Shown in pieces: positions 1-8,809 of a stretch of DNA of 64,000 nt. A program made the translations under genes and the position numbers. The DNA is from Gammaproteobacteria bacterium. Lineage in GTDB: Bacteria; Pseudomonadota; Gammaproteobacteria; Pseudomonadales; Azotimanducaceae. Positions within the stretch are counted from its first letter, which is position 1; every line of letters starts with the position of its first letter. Location of the stretch: NCBI GenBank assembly GCA_026706665.1, contig JAPOYI010000009.1, forward strand, positions 1 through 64,000, written 5' to 3'. The notes under the pieces were generated by a model that worked only from the letters and a program-made list of their open reading frames with translations, had not been told where the DNA came from and ran no database searches.

Positions 1-3000
1 TGTCGACCAGTGCAGAGTCAGCGGCTCGGCACGCGCGAACGTCGCAATGCGAACGCGGAACGAGCGGCCCTCCTCGGCATTGAACGAGACGGAACGGCCG
101 TCACCGACCGGCCTCCGACTCGGGCCGTCGCCGTCGAAGACTGCGAGCACCGCGTGGGGGTCGTGGCGGTTCCAACCCCGGCCTTGTTCCGCGCCCACCA
201 CGCCGAAGTGGTACAGGCCCGACGCGGGCGCCTTCCAGTGGTACCAGGCGGACGAAATCGGTCTCTGCATGTACGGGCCATCCGCGGCGCTTGCCTCCGG
301 TTCGCCCAGCTGCGGCGTTCCCGCCAGAAGATCCAGTTCCGCGCTGCCCTCGCTCCCCGACAGTGCCTCAGCGCCCTCGAAGTCGTCGTTCGGGATCGTC
401 GATTCCGGCGCTTCTCCGCCGCCGATCTCGACCCAGGCCAGCGCCGCCTCGGCGTTCCACGCGTCTGCCAACAGGCGCAGCACCGCCGGCTCCTCGCCGG
501 TGCGCAGGCGCAGCACGACTTTCCGAGCCCCGTCCACCTCGCCGAGCGAAAACCAGTCGCCGAACGAGACCGCGTCGTCCGAATCGGAAATCTCCAGATC
601 GCTCCGCGACCCGTCGTCGCGCAGTTCGGCCGCGGAGTCGACGGCGACTCCGTCGCACGCACCCGAACCGCCGGCACCGCGGCAGTCGATGTGCAACCGG
701 GCGCCCGCAGCGACGTAGCCGTCGACCGAGATCTCGACCCGCACCTCGCGGACGGCGTCCGCCGCGAGCGCCGACGGGGTGGCTTCGATCCGAAGCCGCG
801 GCGTCGAGGGTCCCCGGATCACTGTCCACGCGAGCGCCGCGCGCGGCGCGGCCGTGTACACGGCCCTCGCCGCGACTTTGGCCCGGTACGCCCCCGGTTC
901 CGGATCGCGGACGACGATCCACTCCACGTTGTCGATGCGCGATGTCGACGCGTACTCGCCGCATTCGGCGCCGCCGCAGTCCCCGCCGCGGTCCAGCCAC
1001 AGGTCGAGGTCGTTCAGGACGGAGTCCGCGACCGCCTCGGCCGGCGGCTCGTCCCACGTCATGACGAGGTCGAGCCGGCTCGCGCCCTGGGGAACGTCGA
1101 TGTCCACGTAGGCGTATTCGCCGTCGTCCGGCTCGACCGTCGCGCTCCCGCTCCGCCAGCCGTCCGCCCGGTCGCGGTCCAGAATCGCGGTGCGGGCCGA
1201 CACCTTGCCCATCCCGTACACGTTCTGGAACGTCCCCGGTCCGCCGGTGTTGTCCGCCGGGAAACCCTCCGGATCGTCGAGCCACGCGTCGGGACGGATC
1301 GCGCTCGCCATCAGCCGGGCGCGCGCCAGGGCCGGCCAACCCCTGTGCTCCGGCGCCGCGTCCATCAGCAGGGCCGCCACGCCCGCCACGGCGGGCGCGG
1401 CCATGGACGTGCCGCTGAGGCGGTCGTATCCGCCCGGACTGCCGTCGCCGCGCGCCGAATGCACGTGCACCCCGGTGCCCGACACCTGCGGCGCCAGGCG
1501 TCCGTCCGCAGTCGGTCCCACGCTGGTGAAGGTCGCGTGCCCGCCGGTGTCGTGCACGGCGGCCACCGCAAGCGAGTTCTTGGCCGCGGCGTAGTTCGAG
1601 AAACTGTACTCCCCGGCGTTCGACTGGGCGACGACGTAGAGCTGGCCGTGGCCCCACACCGTCGCGTCCAGCTTGCGCTCCCCGGCCGATCGCGCTGTCC
1701 AATACCTCGAATTCGCGGACAGACTCATGTTGACCAGTGCCGGCTTCGCCGAGGCGCCGCCGCAGTCCGACGCGCGCGAGAGGTAGTCCATGCCCCGTCG
1801 GATGCCGACGCCGGTCCCACCGCCTATCGGGTGCAGCACCTTCGCGAATCGGATGTGTGCGACCGACGGCGCCATGCCGGCAAAACGCGCCTGGTCGGTC
1901 CCGTTGCCCAAAATCGTCCCCGTGACGTGCGTGCCGTGGCCATCGACGTCGATCCAGAGGTCCCCGTCCTGAGCCCGCGCGTCCCCGTCGTCGGCGGCGG
2001 GCGCGAAGTTGGCTCCGCATATGCTCTCCCGGCCCTCGCGGATGTCCGGGTGGTTGAGGTTGAGCCCCGTGTCCATGACGCCCACCGGCACGGAAACGCC
2101 GCCGGCGCCTGTGAACATGCCGGGGACCACGTCCCACGTCCGCAGCACGTCGGCTCCCATCGCGGGGACGGCGGTGTCGTTCAGGGCGGTGACCCTTCGA
2201 ATCGGCTCGACCGCCGCCACGAAGTCGGTCTCCGCCATCGCCTGGATCACGTCGTCGGTCGCCGCCGCCGTGTAGGCCCGCGTGTCCGCATCGTACTCGC
2301 CGACCTCGGCGCCCAGCGCCTGCAGGCGCCGGCCCCATCCGCCGTCGCCGTCTCCCTCCATCAGGGTGACGAACACCGGCAGCCGGCCGGCGACGTCGGG
2401 TTCGGTGCCGCCTTCCACATCGAAGCCCCGGACCTTCATCGCTGCGGGCACGGCCCCGAGCCCGGCCACTTCGGGCAGCTCCGCGATGTCCCGGAGCGTC
2501 CCCACCTCTCCGGGAAGCCGTGTGCGGATCAGCCGGCCGGACGATCCCAAAACCCTCGCGCCCGCGTCGGCAAGCGACCGTTCCAGCGATGTCCGGCCCG
2601 CGGCCGACGCCAGTTCGACGTAGCCGAACGTCCACGGTCGGCCGACGGCCGCCGCCTGGGCCTCGAGCCGCTGCGGCCCGTCCGCCCCGCGGAGCCAGTC
2701 CGGCCCCGCAGGCGGGTCGCCGTCGCTGCGTGCCATGGTGCCGCCCTCGACCATCCGCCCGAGATGCCGGACGACCGAGTAGCCCTCCGCCGGCGCTGCC
2801 GTGGCGTCGGCAGACTGAGGCACGCCCGAACCGCTGCGCGCGCCGTCGCCGGTCTGTCGCCGCAGCTTCCGGTCCGTCGCAACGACCATCGCGGCGGGAA
2901 GCTCTTCGGATTGTTCGATCGCCGGCCCCTCGGGACCGCTGGGGCTGCCGTCGTCAAACAACCAGACGACCGTTGCGAACACGACGAATGCGACAGCCGC

Positions 3001-3075
3001 GATCCCTGCGGCGCGTCGTCGCGACCCCGACTTCACCGGTGCGGACTTTCCGGGGGGGGGGGGATCATCCATCAT
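1..3075 (-). CDS. Membrane-anchored subtilisin-like serine protease (S8), 3' end outside the window
   Basis: Frame read by hand on the minus strand; it stays open from tandem ATG codons at 3075/3072 to the left edge (at least 1025 codons). The order is a short acidic-proline start, a basic stretch, and a single hydrophobic segment at about residues 23-36 that can act as signal anchor. The S8 catalytic core follows: Asp335 in VMDTGLNLNHPD, His380 in DGHGTHVTG, the oxyanion Asn in QSNAG, and Ser557 in SGTSMAAPAVAG. The remaining 450 or more residues look like beta-rich C-terminal domains (a P-domain-like segment with WDEPPAEAV, then pre-peptidase-type repeats). Family knowledge says such proteases are exported and degrade protein outside the cytoplasm. 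It lies just downstream of the CARDB surface protein on the same strand. A run of twelve C directly follows the start codons. Confidence 0.85.
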   Translation of the reverse strand, partial: MMDDPPPPGKSAPVKSGSRRRAAGIAAVAFVVFATVVWLFDDGSPSGPEGPAIEQSEELPAAMVVATDRKLRRQTGDGARSGSGVPQSADATAAPAEGYSVVRHLGRMVEGGTMARSDGDPPAGPDWLRGADGPQRLEAQAAAVGRPWTFGYVELASAAGRTSLERSLADAGARVLGSSGRLIRTRLPGEVGTLRDIAELPEVAGLGAVPAAMKVRGFDVEGGTEPDVAGRLPVFVTLMEGDGDGGWGRRLQALGAEVGEYDADTRAYTAAATDDVIQAMAETDFVAAVEPIRRVTALNDTAVPAMGADVLRTWDVVPGMFTGAGGVSVPVGVMDTGLNLNHPDIREGRESICGANFAPAADDGDARAQDGDLWIDVDGHGTHVTGTILGNGTDQARFAGMAPSVAHIRFAKVLHPIGGGTGVGIRRGMDYLSRASDCGGASAKPALVNMSLSANSRYWTARSAGERKLDATVWGHGQLYVVAQSNAGEYSFSNYAAAKNSLAVAAVHDTGGHATFTSVGPTADGRLAPQVSGTGVHVHSARGDGSPGGYDRLSGTSMAAPAVAGVAALLMDAAPEHRGWPALARARLMASAIRPDAWLDDPEGFPADNTGGPGTFQNVYGMGKVSARTAILDRDRADGWRSGSATVEPDDGEYAYVDIDVPQGASRLDLVMTWDEPPAEAVADSVLNDLDLWLDRGGDCGGAECGEYASTSRIDNVEWIVVRDPEPGAYRAKVAARAVYTAAPRAALAWTVIRGPSTPRLRIEATPSALAADAVREVRVEISVDGYVAAGARLHIDCRGAGGSGACDGVAVDSAAELRDDGSRSDLEISDSDDAVSFGDWFSLGEVDGARKVVLRLRTGEEPAVLRLLADAWNAEAALAWVEIGGGEAPESTIPNDDFEGAEALSGSEGSAELDLLAGTPQLGEPEASAADGPYMQRPISSAWYHWKAPASGLYHFGVVGAEQGRGWNRHDPHAVLAVFDGDGPSRRPVGDGRSVSFNAEEGRSFRVRIATFARAEPLTLHWST
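3052..3063. repeat. 12-base C/G homopolymer inside the subtilase start region
   Basis: Twelve consecutive G on the plus strand, read as codons 5-8 (four CCC prolines) of the minus-strand subtilase. Gain or loss of one base would shift the frame within ten codons of the start. Tracts of this kind in other bacteria vary by slipped-strand mispairing and switch surface proteins on and off. The current length is in frame. An assembly error at the homopolymer is possible. Confidence 0.8.
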
Positions 3076-3219
3076 GTGTGTGTCCTCGGCACCGCGTGAG
3101 GTTTGGATCCGACGACCGCTCGCCGGGCGACAGCCACAGCGTCGGCACCGTCGGCGCGATCGCAAGTGGCTTTCTCTTTACCTTGCCCCTGCCAGCCCGT
3201 TGCTTCCTTCGGCCCGGCG

Positions 3220-5097
3220 CTAGTCCGACGGTTCGGGTTCGACATCTTCGATCTCCCAGTCATTCCCGTCCCTGGTCGCCCGAAGACTGTATCGCTCGCC
3301 GTTGAGAGAGCGGTTGCGATGGTCGATGTCGGCTCCTTGGCACAACGTTATTCCGCTGGCAAGGACGCACCCGCTACCGGAGGAGCTCACCGAGAAGTCG
3401 ATGTTCGTGCTGTATATGTCACACGAGTCGCCGGGACTCAGAACATCGTCCGCACGGCAGTATGAATCCGCACCTCCTCCGCCTCCGTCGTCGGAGACTT
3501 CCACCTTGACGCCGTCGGAGCAGTTGTTGCCGGTGTCGGACTCGCCGGACACCGAGTCCACGCAGGCGCCGTAGTAGTAGGTTCCGGCGCTCGATGGGGC
3601 GGTCAATCGGATCGACTCGGCGCTGGTCGCGGACGCCGCGAGGCTGACCACCGAATCCGTGCCGACTGCGGTGTCGCCGGTCGATATCGTCGAGTTTGCC
3701 GACCGGTAGTAGCGCAGGGTCGTGGAAGTCGCCGCTCCGTCGCCACGGTTGCGCACCGTGGTGCTGAGGGTGAACGAAGCGCCCGTGTCCGGCGAGTTGT
3801 CGTCCACCGACGCCGACTCAACCACCAGGTCGGGCGCTTGCGTTCCGCCGCCGCCACCGGACACGGTATGCCTGCCGATCGCGGACCAGCCGCCGGGCGA
3901 GCCGCTGTCGCAGGAGGAGCCGTTCCGGTAGCGGTAGCGCGCCTCGATGACGGTGCCGGCGACAAGGTCGGCGTTGGTCGTATAAGTTGCCGTGACGGTG
4001 TCTTCAACGGTCTGGCTGTAGGAGACGCTCGCGCAATCCTCCGTCCAGTCGCCCCCGTTCAAGCGCGGCCCGTAGTCGAAGGCGTAGGTCTCGCCGCCCT
4101 CGCCGGACCACTTCCAGCTGAACTTGAACTCCCGGTCACCGGTCACCTCTACCACCGGAGCCGGAAGCCGATCGTCCGCCGGCACGTCTCCCGGGTCCGT
4201 CGAGAGGTTCGTCAGGTGCCCCGTGGGCGTCGACAGCATGCTGACGGCCATGATGGCAGTGTCCGCCTCCACCTCGAGTCGCCACTTGCCAGCGCCGTCG
4301 CCGAGCGAACCGTTCAGTCCAGAGGCGCCGTCCTCGAGGTCCATGGCGCTCACCGTGCGGGAGGCCTGCGGCGGCAGCGTGAGCGTCACCGGGCCGCCGG
4401 GACCGGCGGCGCCCCGGTCGTCGACGCCGCGGATCGTCACCGTCGCCGCCGAATCGCCGGGATTGACCAGCCGCAGCAGGCTCTGCTGGGCCGTGTTGCT
4501 GCCGGGGTTGAAGAACGGCACGCGGTGCGTGTTGCCCTCGCTCGGCGCCACGTCGTGCATCGACGTGACGAAGCCGCCGGGCGTGCGGATGTAGGACAGC
4601 ACGTTGATGTCCAGATCGCTGGTCAACGCCAGCCGCCAGTCGCCCTGCGACGGCGCCCCCGTGCCTTCGGGAAGCCCCTTGGACGCCTCGCCGTCCTCGA
4701 GGTCGACCGAGTTGAAATGCACCGTCTGCCGCGCGTCCATGCTGAGTATCACGGGACCGTGCCTTCGGCCCCCGTCGTCGAAGGCGACGATCGAAACCGT
4801 CCCGGCGCTCCCGGACAGATTGACGATCCGTGCGAACCCCTGGCGTCCGAGCGCATCCGAGGCGGACGGGAAGAACGGGATGCTGTGCGCTTCGCCCGCA
4901 ACGGCGGAGGCGGCGCCGGAACCCGACAATGCTGTCGCCGTCGATGAAACGCGCAGGTCCCCGGCGGAAGAAACGACGGGTTCCCCAGCAACGGGGGCGG
5001 CCGCGATTAGCAGCAAGACCGCCAGTAGTCGGCGAGCACCGGCCGCCGGGTGCCGGTGCGTCATTTCGCCACTAGCTCGGGGGGGATATCCGTTCAC
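3220..5097 (-). CDS. Secreted multidomain surface protein with CARDB domain
   Basis: 625 aa. The GTG start at 5097 is chosen because a GGAGG lies 8 bases upstream; an ATG 11 codons later lacks such a site. A signal peptide (RRLLAVLLLIAAAPVAGEP) is followed by two tandem, clearly related domains of about 115 aa, each containing a variant of RLVNLSGSAGTVSI / FVTSMH and LLRLVNPGDSAATVTI / GHLTN. A fibronectin-like segment comes next, then a CARDB domain (about residues 420-535, APDLVVESASV...DNSPDTG). A Gly-rich linker and a Cys-containing C-terminal domain (SYCRADDVLSPGDSCDIYS) complete it. The CARDB family is an extracellular adhesion-type fold. No enzymatic motif is seen. It is transcribed toward the subtilase, about 145 bases apart, so a shared secreted function is plausible but unproven. 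Confidence 0.8.
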   Translation of the reverse strand: MNGYPPRASGEMTHRHPAAGARRLLAVLLLIAAAPVAGEPVVSSAGDLRVSSTATALSGSGAASAVAGEAHSIPFFPSASDALGRQGFARIVNLSGSAGTVSIVAFDDGGRRHGPVILSMDARQTVHFNSVDLEDGEASKGLPEGTGAPSQGDWRLALTSDLDINVLSYIRTPGGFVTSMHDVAPSEGNTHRVPFFNPGSNTAQQSLLRLVNPGDSAATVTIRGVDDRGAAGPGGPVTLTLPPQASRTVSAMDLEDGASGLNGSLGDGAGKWRLEVEADTAIMAVSMLSTPTGHLTNLSTDPGDVPADDRLPAPVVEVTGDREFKFSWKWSGEGGETYAFDYGPRLNGGDWTEDCASVSYSQTVEDTVTATYTTNADLVAGTVIEARYRYRNGSSCDSGSPGGWSAIGRHTVSGGGGGTQAPDLVVESASVDDNSPDTGASFTLSTTVRNRGDGAATSTTLRYYRSANSTISTGDTAVGTDSVVSLAASATSAESIRLTAPSSAGTYYYGACVDSVSGESDTGNNCSDGVKVEVSDDGGGGGADSYCRADDVLSPGDSCDIYSTNIDFSVSSSGSGCVLASGITLCQGADIDHRNRSLNGERYSLRATRDGNDWEIEDVEPEPSD

Positions 5098-5340
5098 TTA
5101 CTAATCCTCCGTCCTGTGGTGTGGTGCCGTGCCGTCAGCAACGCAACTCCCGCCCGACAGGGAACCCTGCGGTCGGAAACAACGCGCCTTGTGTGCCGCA
5201 GCGTGTTGGCTAGCAGAGGCCGACTCTACCTCAAGTCCCCATGTGCAGCGGCGACCGAAACGTGCAGTTGGTCGCTGCCGTCTCGGTGCCGTGGAACTCC
5301 GATGCCCGCCAGGTACGTCTGCTGGCCTTGCACCCCCTGT

Positions 5341-8061
5341 TCACGCGTCGTCCTGGCAGTTCCGCACCAGCCCCAGTTCTCTCGCGCGGCCCAGGAGCTC
5401 GGCCCGACCGGTCACCTCGAACTTCGCGAACAGGCCGCGCAGGTGGTAGCGCACGCCGTGCACGCTCAGCCCCAGCAAGGCCGCCATGGACTTGACCGTG
5501 TTGCCCGGCAGCAGCCGCAGCACCTGCCGTTCGCGGTCGGTGAGCCACACGCCGGAGCGGTCTCCGGCGCGGCGCATCGCGGCCAGCACCAGCCGCGCAC
5601 TTTCGCACTCGGGCGAACCCGGATCCGCGCGGCCAAGAACCTCCCGCACCGGTTCTTCGCAGGCGTCCCGATCCATCACCATGGGCAATGCGTAGGGCGA
5701 CTCCGCAAACAGGCGCACGTAGCGCCCTACTTGCCGCAGGGCCGCCTCCCGGTCCCCCGCCCGGTGTTCCAGTCCGACCGCCAGCGCCAGCGCCCGCAAC
5801 TGCGTCCGGCGGAAGGAGCGCTCCCCGGCGACGGCGCGGTAGCCGCGCAGGAGGTCCCGTGCCTCGTCGTGGCGTCCGGTGGCGACGAGCAGCCGCGCAC
5901 GCGCTTCCGATACGCTCTCGACCTCCCGCCAGCTCTGACTTTCCGCGTCGACGCACGACGCGGTGGTCGTGGGAAGCGACGCCCGCCGCCATGTGCGCTC
6001 CGCCTCCTCGACGCGCCCGGCCATCGCTAGCGCGGACACCCTGGCCGCCGCCAGCAGCCTCGCGTACGCGGGCATGCCGGCCGTCCGGACGCGGACCAGC
6101 AGCTTCCCGGCGAACGCCGCGACCTCGTCGGCGGCCCCGGACACCAGTCTGGCCTGGGCGAATACGCTGAGGGTGGTGGCGAACGACGAGAACGGCACGC
6201 CTTCCTCGGTCAACACCCTCCGGATCCCGCCCGGCTCGGCCGCGGACGCCGGGTCGCGTTCCAGGACGAGTTCCATCCGGGCCACTTCGCAGGACAGCAA
6301 CGCGACCGGATCGAGGAGGTGATGCTTGCGGGCCACCCGCCGCGCCTTGCGGAACCGGGCTTCGGCATCGCGCACCCGTCCGCGCACGAAGTGGATCTGG
6401 GCGTGCAGCATGTCGGCGTAGAACTCGATGTAGCGGCTTCCGCGCAGCAGTTCCCTCGCCGCGGCGAGCCTTTCCAGGGCCGGGTCGAACTCGGCCCTGA
6501 TGAAATGCAGCACGCTGAGCGCATATTCGAAATAGCCGCGCGTCGGCGCGTCCAGCCGCCGTGACCGGAGGAGCCCGGCTGCCTCGTTGGAAAATCCGCG
6601 AATCTGCGGCGAGCCGACCGATTCCCCGCCGTAGAGCCACATGGCGCTCCGCACGATGCAGTCGTCCACATGACGGTCGCTGTGCGTATCGTCCCCGTCT
6701 CCGATTACGCGCTCCCCCACGGGTGAGCACTGCGCGTAGAGTGCCCGTGCCTCGTGGTGCTGCCCGGACAGGGTCAGGCGGATGCAGCGCGCGAGTCCCA
6801 GGCGCGGCGAGGCGGCCACGACGGTCTCCGAAAGCAGGTCGTCGGCCTCGCGGTACTGCGCGATCCCATGACGCACCCACAGGCGCACGCCGCCGGCCCG
6901 CTCGAAAACCTCTCCCGCCAGATGCGCATCATCCCCTGCCACGGCGTGGCGCATGGCCGCGACGGTCTCGCCGCGCCGGGCCAGGGCGCGCGCGATCCGC
7001 CGGTGGATCGTCCTGGCCCGTTCGGCGTCCTCGCGGAACCGTTGCGCGGCGCAGTGTTCCCGCACCAGGGCATGCAGGCGCCAACTGCGCGCGCCGCCGG
7101 CCCGCACCGGTTCAAGCAGACCGTCGAGCACGCCGAGCGATCGCACCCGCCGCAACGCGTCCCCGGACGGCAGCGCTTCCTTGAGCAATGCATCGTCCAT
7201 CCAGCCGAACAGGCCCAGGTCCAGGACGGCATCGCGGTCGTCCGCGGAGAGACGGGCGAACAGCCGCGACTCGATCCAATTCGCCGACACATCGTTTCCG
7301 TCGCCGCCATTCCCGGTTCCCGCTTCGCCACCGTTGCGGGACACCCGCAGTGCGAGGGCCCAACCGGTGGAACGGGTCGCTTCCCGCGCCAGCGCGCGCC
7401 GCGACAGGCCGTGCTCGAAGAACGCGGAGACGTCTGCCCGCGAGAAGCGCAGATCCTCCGTTCCGAGAATCTCCGCACGACCATCCAGGACCGGACCGCC
7501 CACGCTCAGGCCGGGCGGAAGACTCCGCCCCGAAAGGGCCAGGTGAAGGTTCGGCGGGCCGCGCCGCAGCAGGAAGTCGACCAGCGACACGCACGACGGG
7601 TCCGTCAGCTCCTGCAGGTCGTCGAGGGCGATCACGAACGGCCGGCCCTGCCACTGGATCTCGCGTGCCACCATCGCGACCCGGCTAGCGGCATGTTCGA
7701 CGGATTCCCCGGCCTGGTCGGTATCCCGGACAGCCAGACCGGCGCTGACGCAGGCAACGGCAATATAGGTGTCCAGAACGTCGGCAGCGTCGGTCCCGTC
7801 CAGCGACAGCCAGGCGACCGCCACGCCGTCGGCCCGCAGCCGGCGGCAGCACTCCGCCAGCAGCACCGTCTTGCCGAACCCCCCGCCGGCCTTCAACACC
7901 GTCAGCCTGCGCTGCGTCGGCATCGCCCGGTCCACCAGTTCGGGCCGGTGGAGGTAGCCCGCCACCTGCTCGGGAAGGCTCACGCGCTGGCGGAGCACCC
8001 ACGCGGGGAAAGCCTGGGCACGGACGTCAACGTCCGGGTGATGGAGGTCTTCGGATTCCAC
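5341..8061 (-). CDS. LuxR-family ATP-dependent transcriptional regulator (MalT/LAL type)
   Basis: 906 aa, GTG start. N-terminal P-loop NTPase of the STAND/MalT class with Walker A GGGFGKTVLLAEC (about residues 59-71) and a Walker B-like FVIALDDLQEL near 160. The middle is a long helical TPR-like region. The C-terminal LuxR helix-turn-helix (LTDRERQVLRLL...SVHGVRYHLRGLFAKF) spans about residues 845-900. Length and order match the LAL family, whose members sense an inducer through ATP-driven oligomerisation and activate nearby operons. Target genes cannot be deduced. It starts 13 bases after the antitoxin gene that precedes it on the same strand, so it may be read from the toxin-antitoxin promoter. 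Confidence 0.85.
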   Translation of the reverse strand: MESEDLHHPDVDVRAQAFPAWVLRQRVSLPEQVAGYLHRPELVDRAMPTQRRLTVLKAGGGFGKTVLLAECCRRLRADGVAVAWLSLDGTDAADVLDTYIAVACVSAGLAVRDTDQAGESVEHAASRVAMVAREIQWQGRPFVIALDDLQELTDPSCVSLVDFLLRRGPPNLHLALSGRSLPPGLSVGGPVLDGRAEILGTEDLRFSRADVSAFFEHGLSRRALAREATRSTGWALALRVSRNGGEAGTGNGGDGNDVSANWIESRLFARLSADDRDAVLDLGLFGWMDDALLKEALPSGDALRRVRSLGVLDGLLEPVRAGGARSWRLHALVREHCAAQRFREDAERARTIHRRIARALARRGETVAAMRHAVAGDDAHLAGEVFERAGGVRLWVRHGIAQYREADDLLSETVVAASPRLGLARCIRLTLSGQHHEARALYAQCSPVGERVIGDGDDTHSDRHVDDCIVRSAMWLYGGESVGSPQIRGFSNEAAGLLRSRRLDAPTRGYFEYALSVLHFIRAEFDPALERLAAARELLRGSRYIEFYADMLHAQIHFVRGRVRDAEARFRKARRVARKHHLLDPVALLSCEVARMELVLERDPASAAEPGGIRRVLTEEGVPFSSFATTLSVFAQARLVSGAADEVAAFAGKLLVRVRTAGMPAYARLLAAARVSALAMAGRVEEAERTWRRASLPTTTASCVDAESQSWREVESVSEARARLLVATGRHDEARDLLRGYRAVAGERSFRRTQLRALALAVGLEHRAGDREAALRQVGRYVRLFAESPYALPMVMDRDACEEPVREVLGRADPGSPECESARLVLAAMRRAGDRSGVWLTDRERQVLRLLPGNTVKSMAALLGLSVHGVRYHLRGLFAKFEVTGRAELLGRARELGLVRNCQDDA

Positions 8062-8074
8062 CGAGTCTGGCGGG

Positions 8075-8392
8075 TCAAGCTACGGCGCTCAACCCGTTCT
8101 TGTCGACCAGCGTCAGCAGCTTCAACGAAGCGCCCCGCGGCCGCTTCTCCCCGCGCTCCCACTGGCTCACCAGGCCGGTGGTCACGTTCAGGTAGCGCGC
8201 GAACACCGCCTGGCTCGCATTCTCCCGAAGCCTAAGGGCGCGAATCTCCGCCGGTGTCATCTCCTCCACGGGCGTCAGGCACATCTCGTCGAACGCCCGC
8301 ATGGTGCGCTTCGACATCAGCCCCGCTTCCGACAGGCCGAGGGCCGCCTCGTGCGCCGCCGCCATCGCTTCACTCTTGTACTGCTTCGCCAT
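8075..8392 (-). CDS. HigA-like helix-turn-helix antitoxin
   Basis: 105 aa from the ATG at 8392 with GGAGAG just upstream. The C-terminal half is an XRE-type DNA-binding domain: PAEIRALRLRENASQAVFAR followed by YLNVTTGLVSQWERGEKRPR. This type of regulator sits downstream of a RelE-superfamily toxin in HigBA-like modules, neutralises it and represses the operon. It overlaps the toxin gene by 23 bases, which suggests translational coupling. A MalT-like regulator gene follows 13 bases later. Confidence 0.85.
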   Translation of the reverse strand: MAKQYKSEAMAAAHEAALGLSEAGLMSKRTMRAFDEMCLTPVEEMTPAEIRALRLRENASQAVFARYLNVTTGLVSQWERGEKRPRGASLKLLTLVDKNGLSAVA

Positions 8393-8759
8393 TGCTCTCC
8401 ACCTCGATGATCGCTCCAATCGACTGCGCCGCCCTGAGACCCGCCTCGTCCAGCCCAAGATACCTGTCGGCGAGCAATCGAAACGCCGCCAGCTCGTCAG
8501 GTCGCAGGTTCTCCCGGTCGCTCTTGGCGAATCCGTAGACGAAGAACGCCAGCTCCCGCCTGCGGAACAGCACGATCGTCCGGAACCCGGCGGACCGACC
8601 GCCGCCCTCCCGGGCGATACGCTGCTTGATCACGCCACCGCCCAGGTCGGCATCGACAAGCCCGGTCTCGGCGCGCCGGACGGCCTCGCGCAAGGCAGCA
8701 TCCGCCAGGCCCTCGCGTTTGGCAAAGCGGGCGAACGCCTTGGTCTTGAACGTCTGCAA
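8370..8759 (-). CDS. RelE/HigB-like type II toxin (COG4737 type)
   Basis: 129 aa. It opens with QTFKTKAFARFAKREGLAD and contains GLVDADLGGGVIKQRIAREG, GFRTIVLFRR and AFFVYGFAKSDRENL, the recognisable signature of the COG4737 RelE-superfamily toxins. Known relatives are mRNA-cleaving growth inhibitors. The start is a TTG without a good ribosome-binding site, but its position relative to the family N-terminus is right. Toxin first and antitoxin second is the HigBA order. Both genes look intact. Confidence 0.85.
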   Translation of the reverse strand: MQTFKTKAFARFAKREGLADAALREAVRRAETGLVDADLGGGVIKQRIAREGGGRSAGFRTIVLFRRRELAFFVYGFAKSDRENLRPDELAAFRLLADRYLGLDEAGLRAAQSIGAIIEVESNGEAVQE

Positions 8760-8809
8760 ACCGAATCCCGGATACCATCAGGTCTCCACCTATAGCACTG
8801 CGTGTGGCA

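Noticed and set aside
368-2635. A 755-codon minus-strand frame within the subtilase in another phase
   Set aside because: Composition dominated by Arg and Gly; the correct frame contains all S8 motifs and runs to the window edge.
10-3099. A 1029-codon plus-strand frame covering the subtilase
   Set aside because: It is antisense to a gene with a full catalytic triad, is Arg-rich and has no domain; a GC-rich shadow.
5231-6880. Alternative minus frame overlapping the MalT-like gene
   Set aside because: Different phase, low-complexity Arg/Gly, while the chosen frame has P-loop and LuxR domains.
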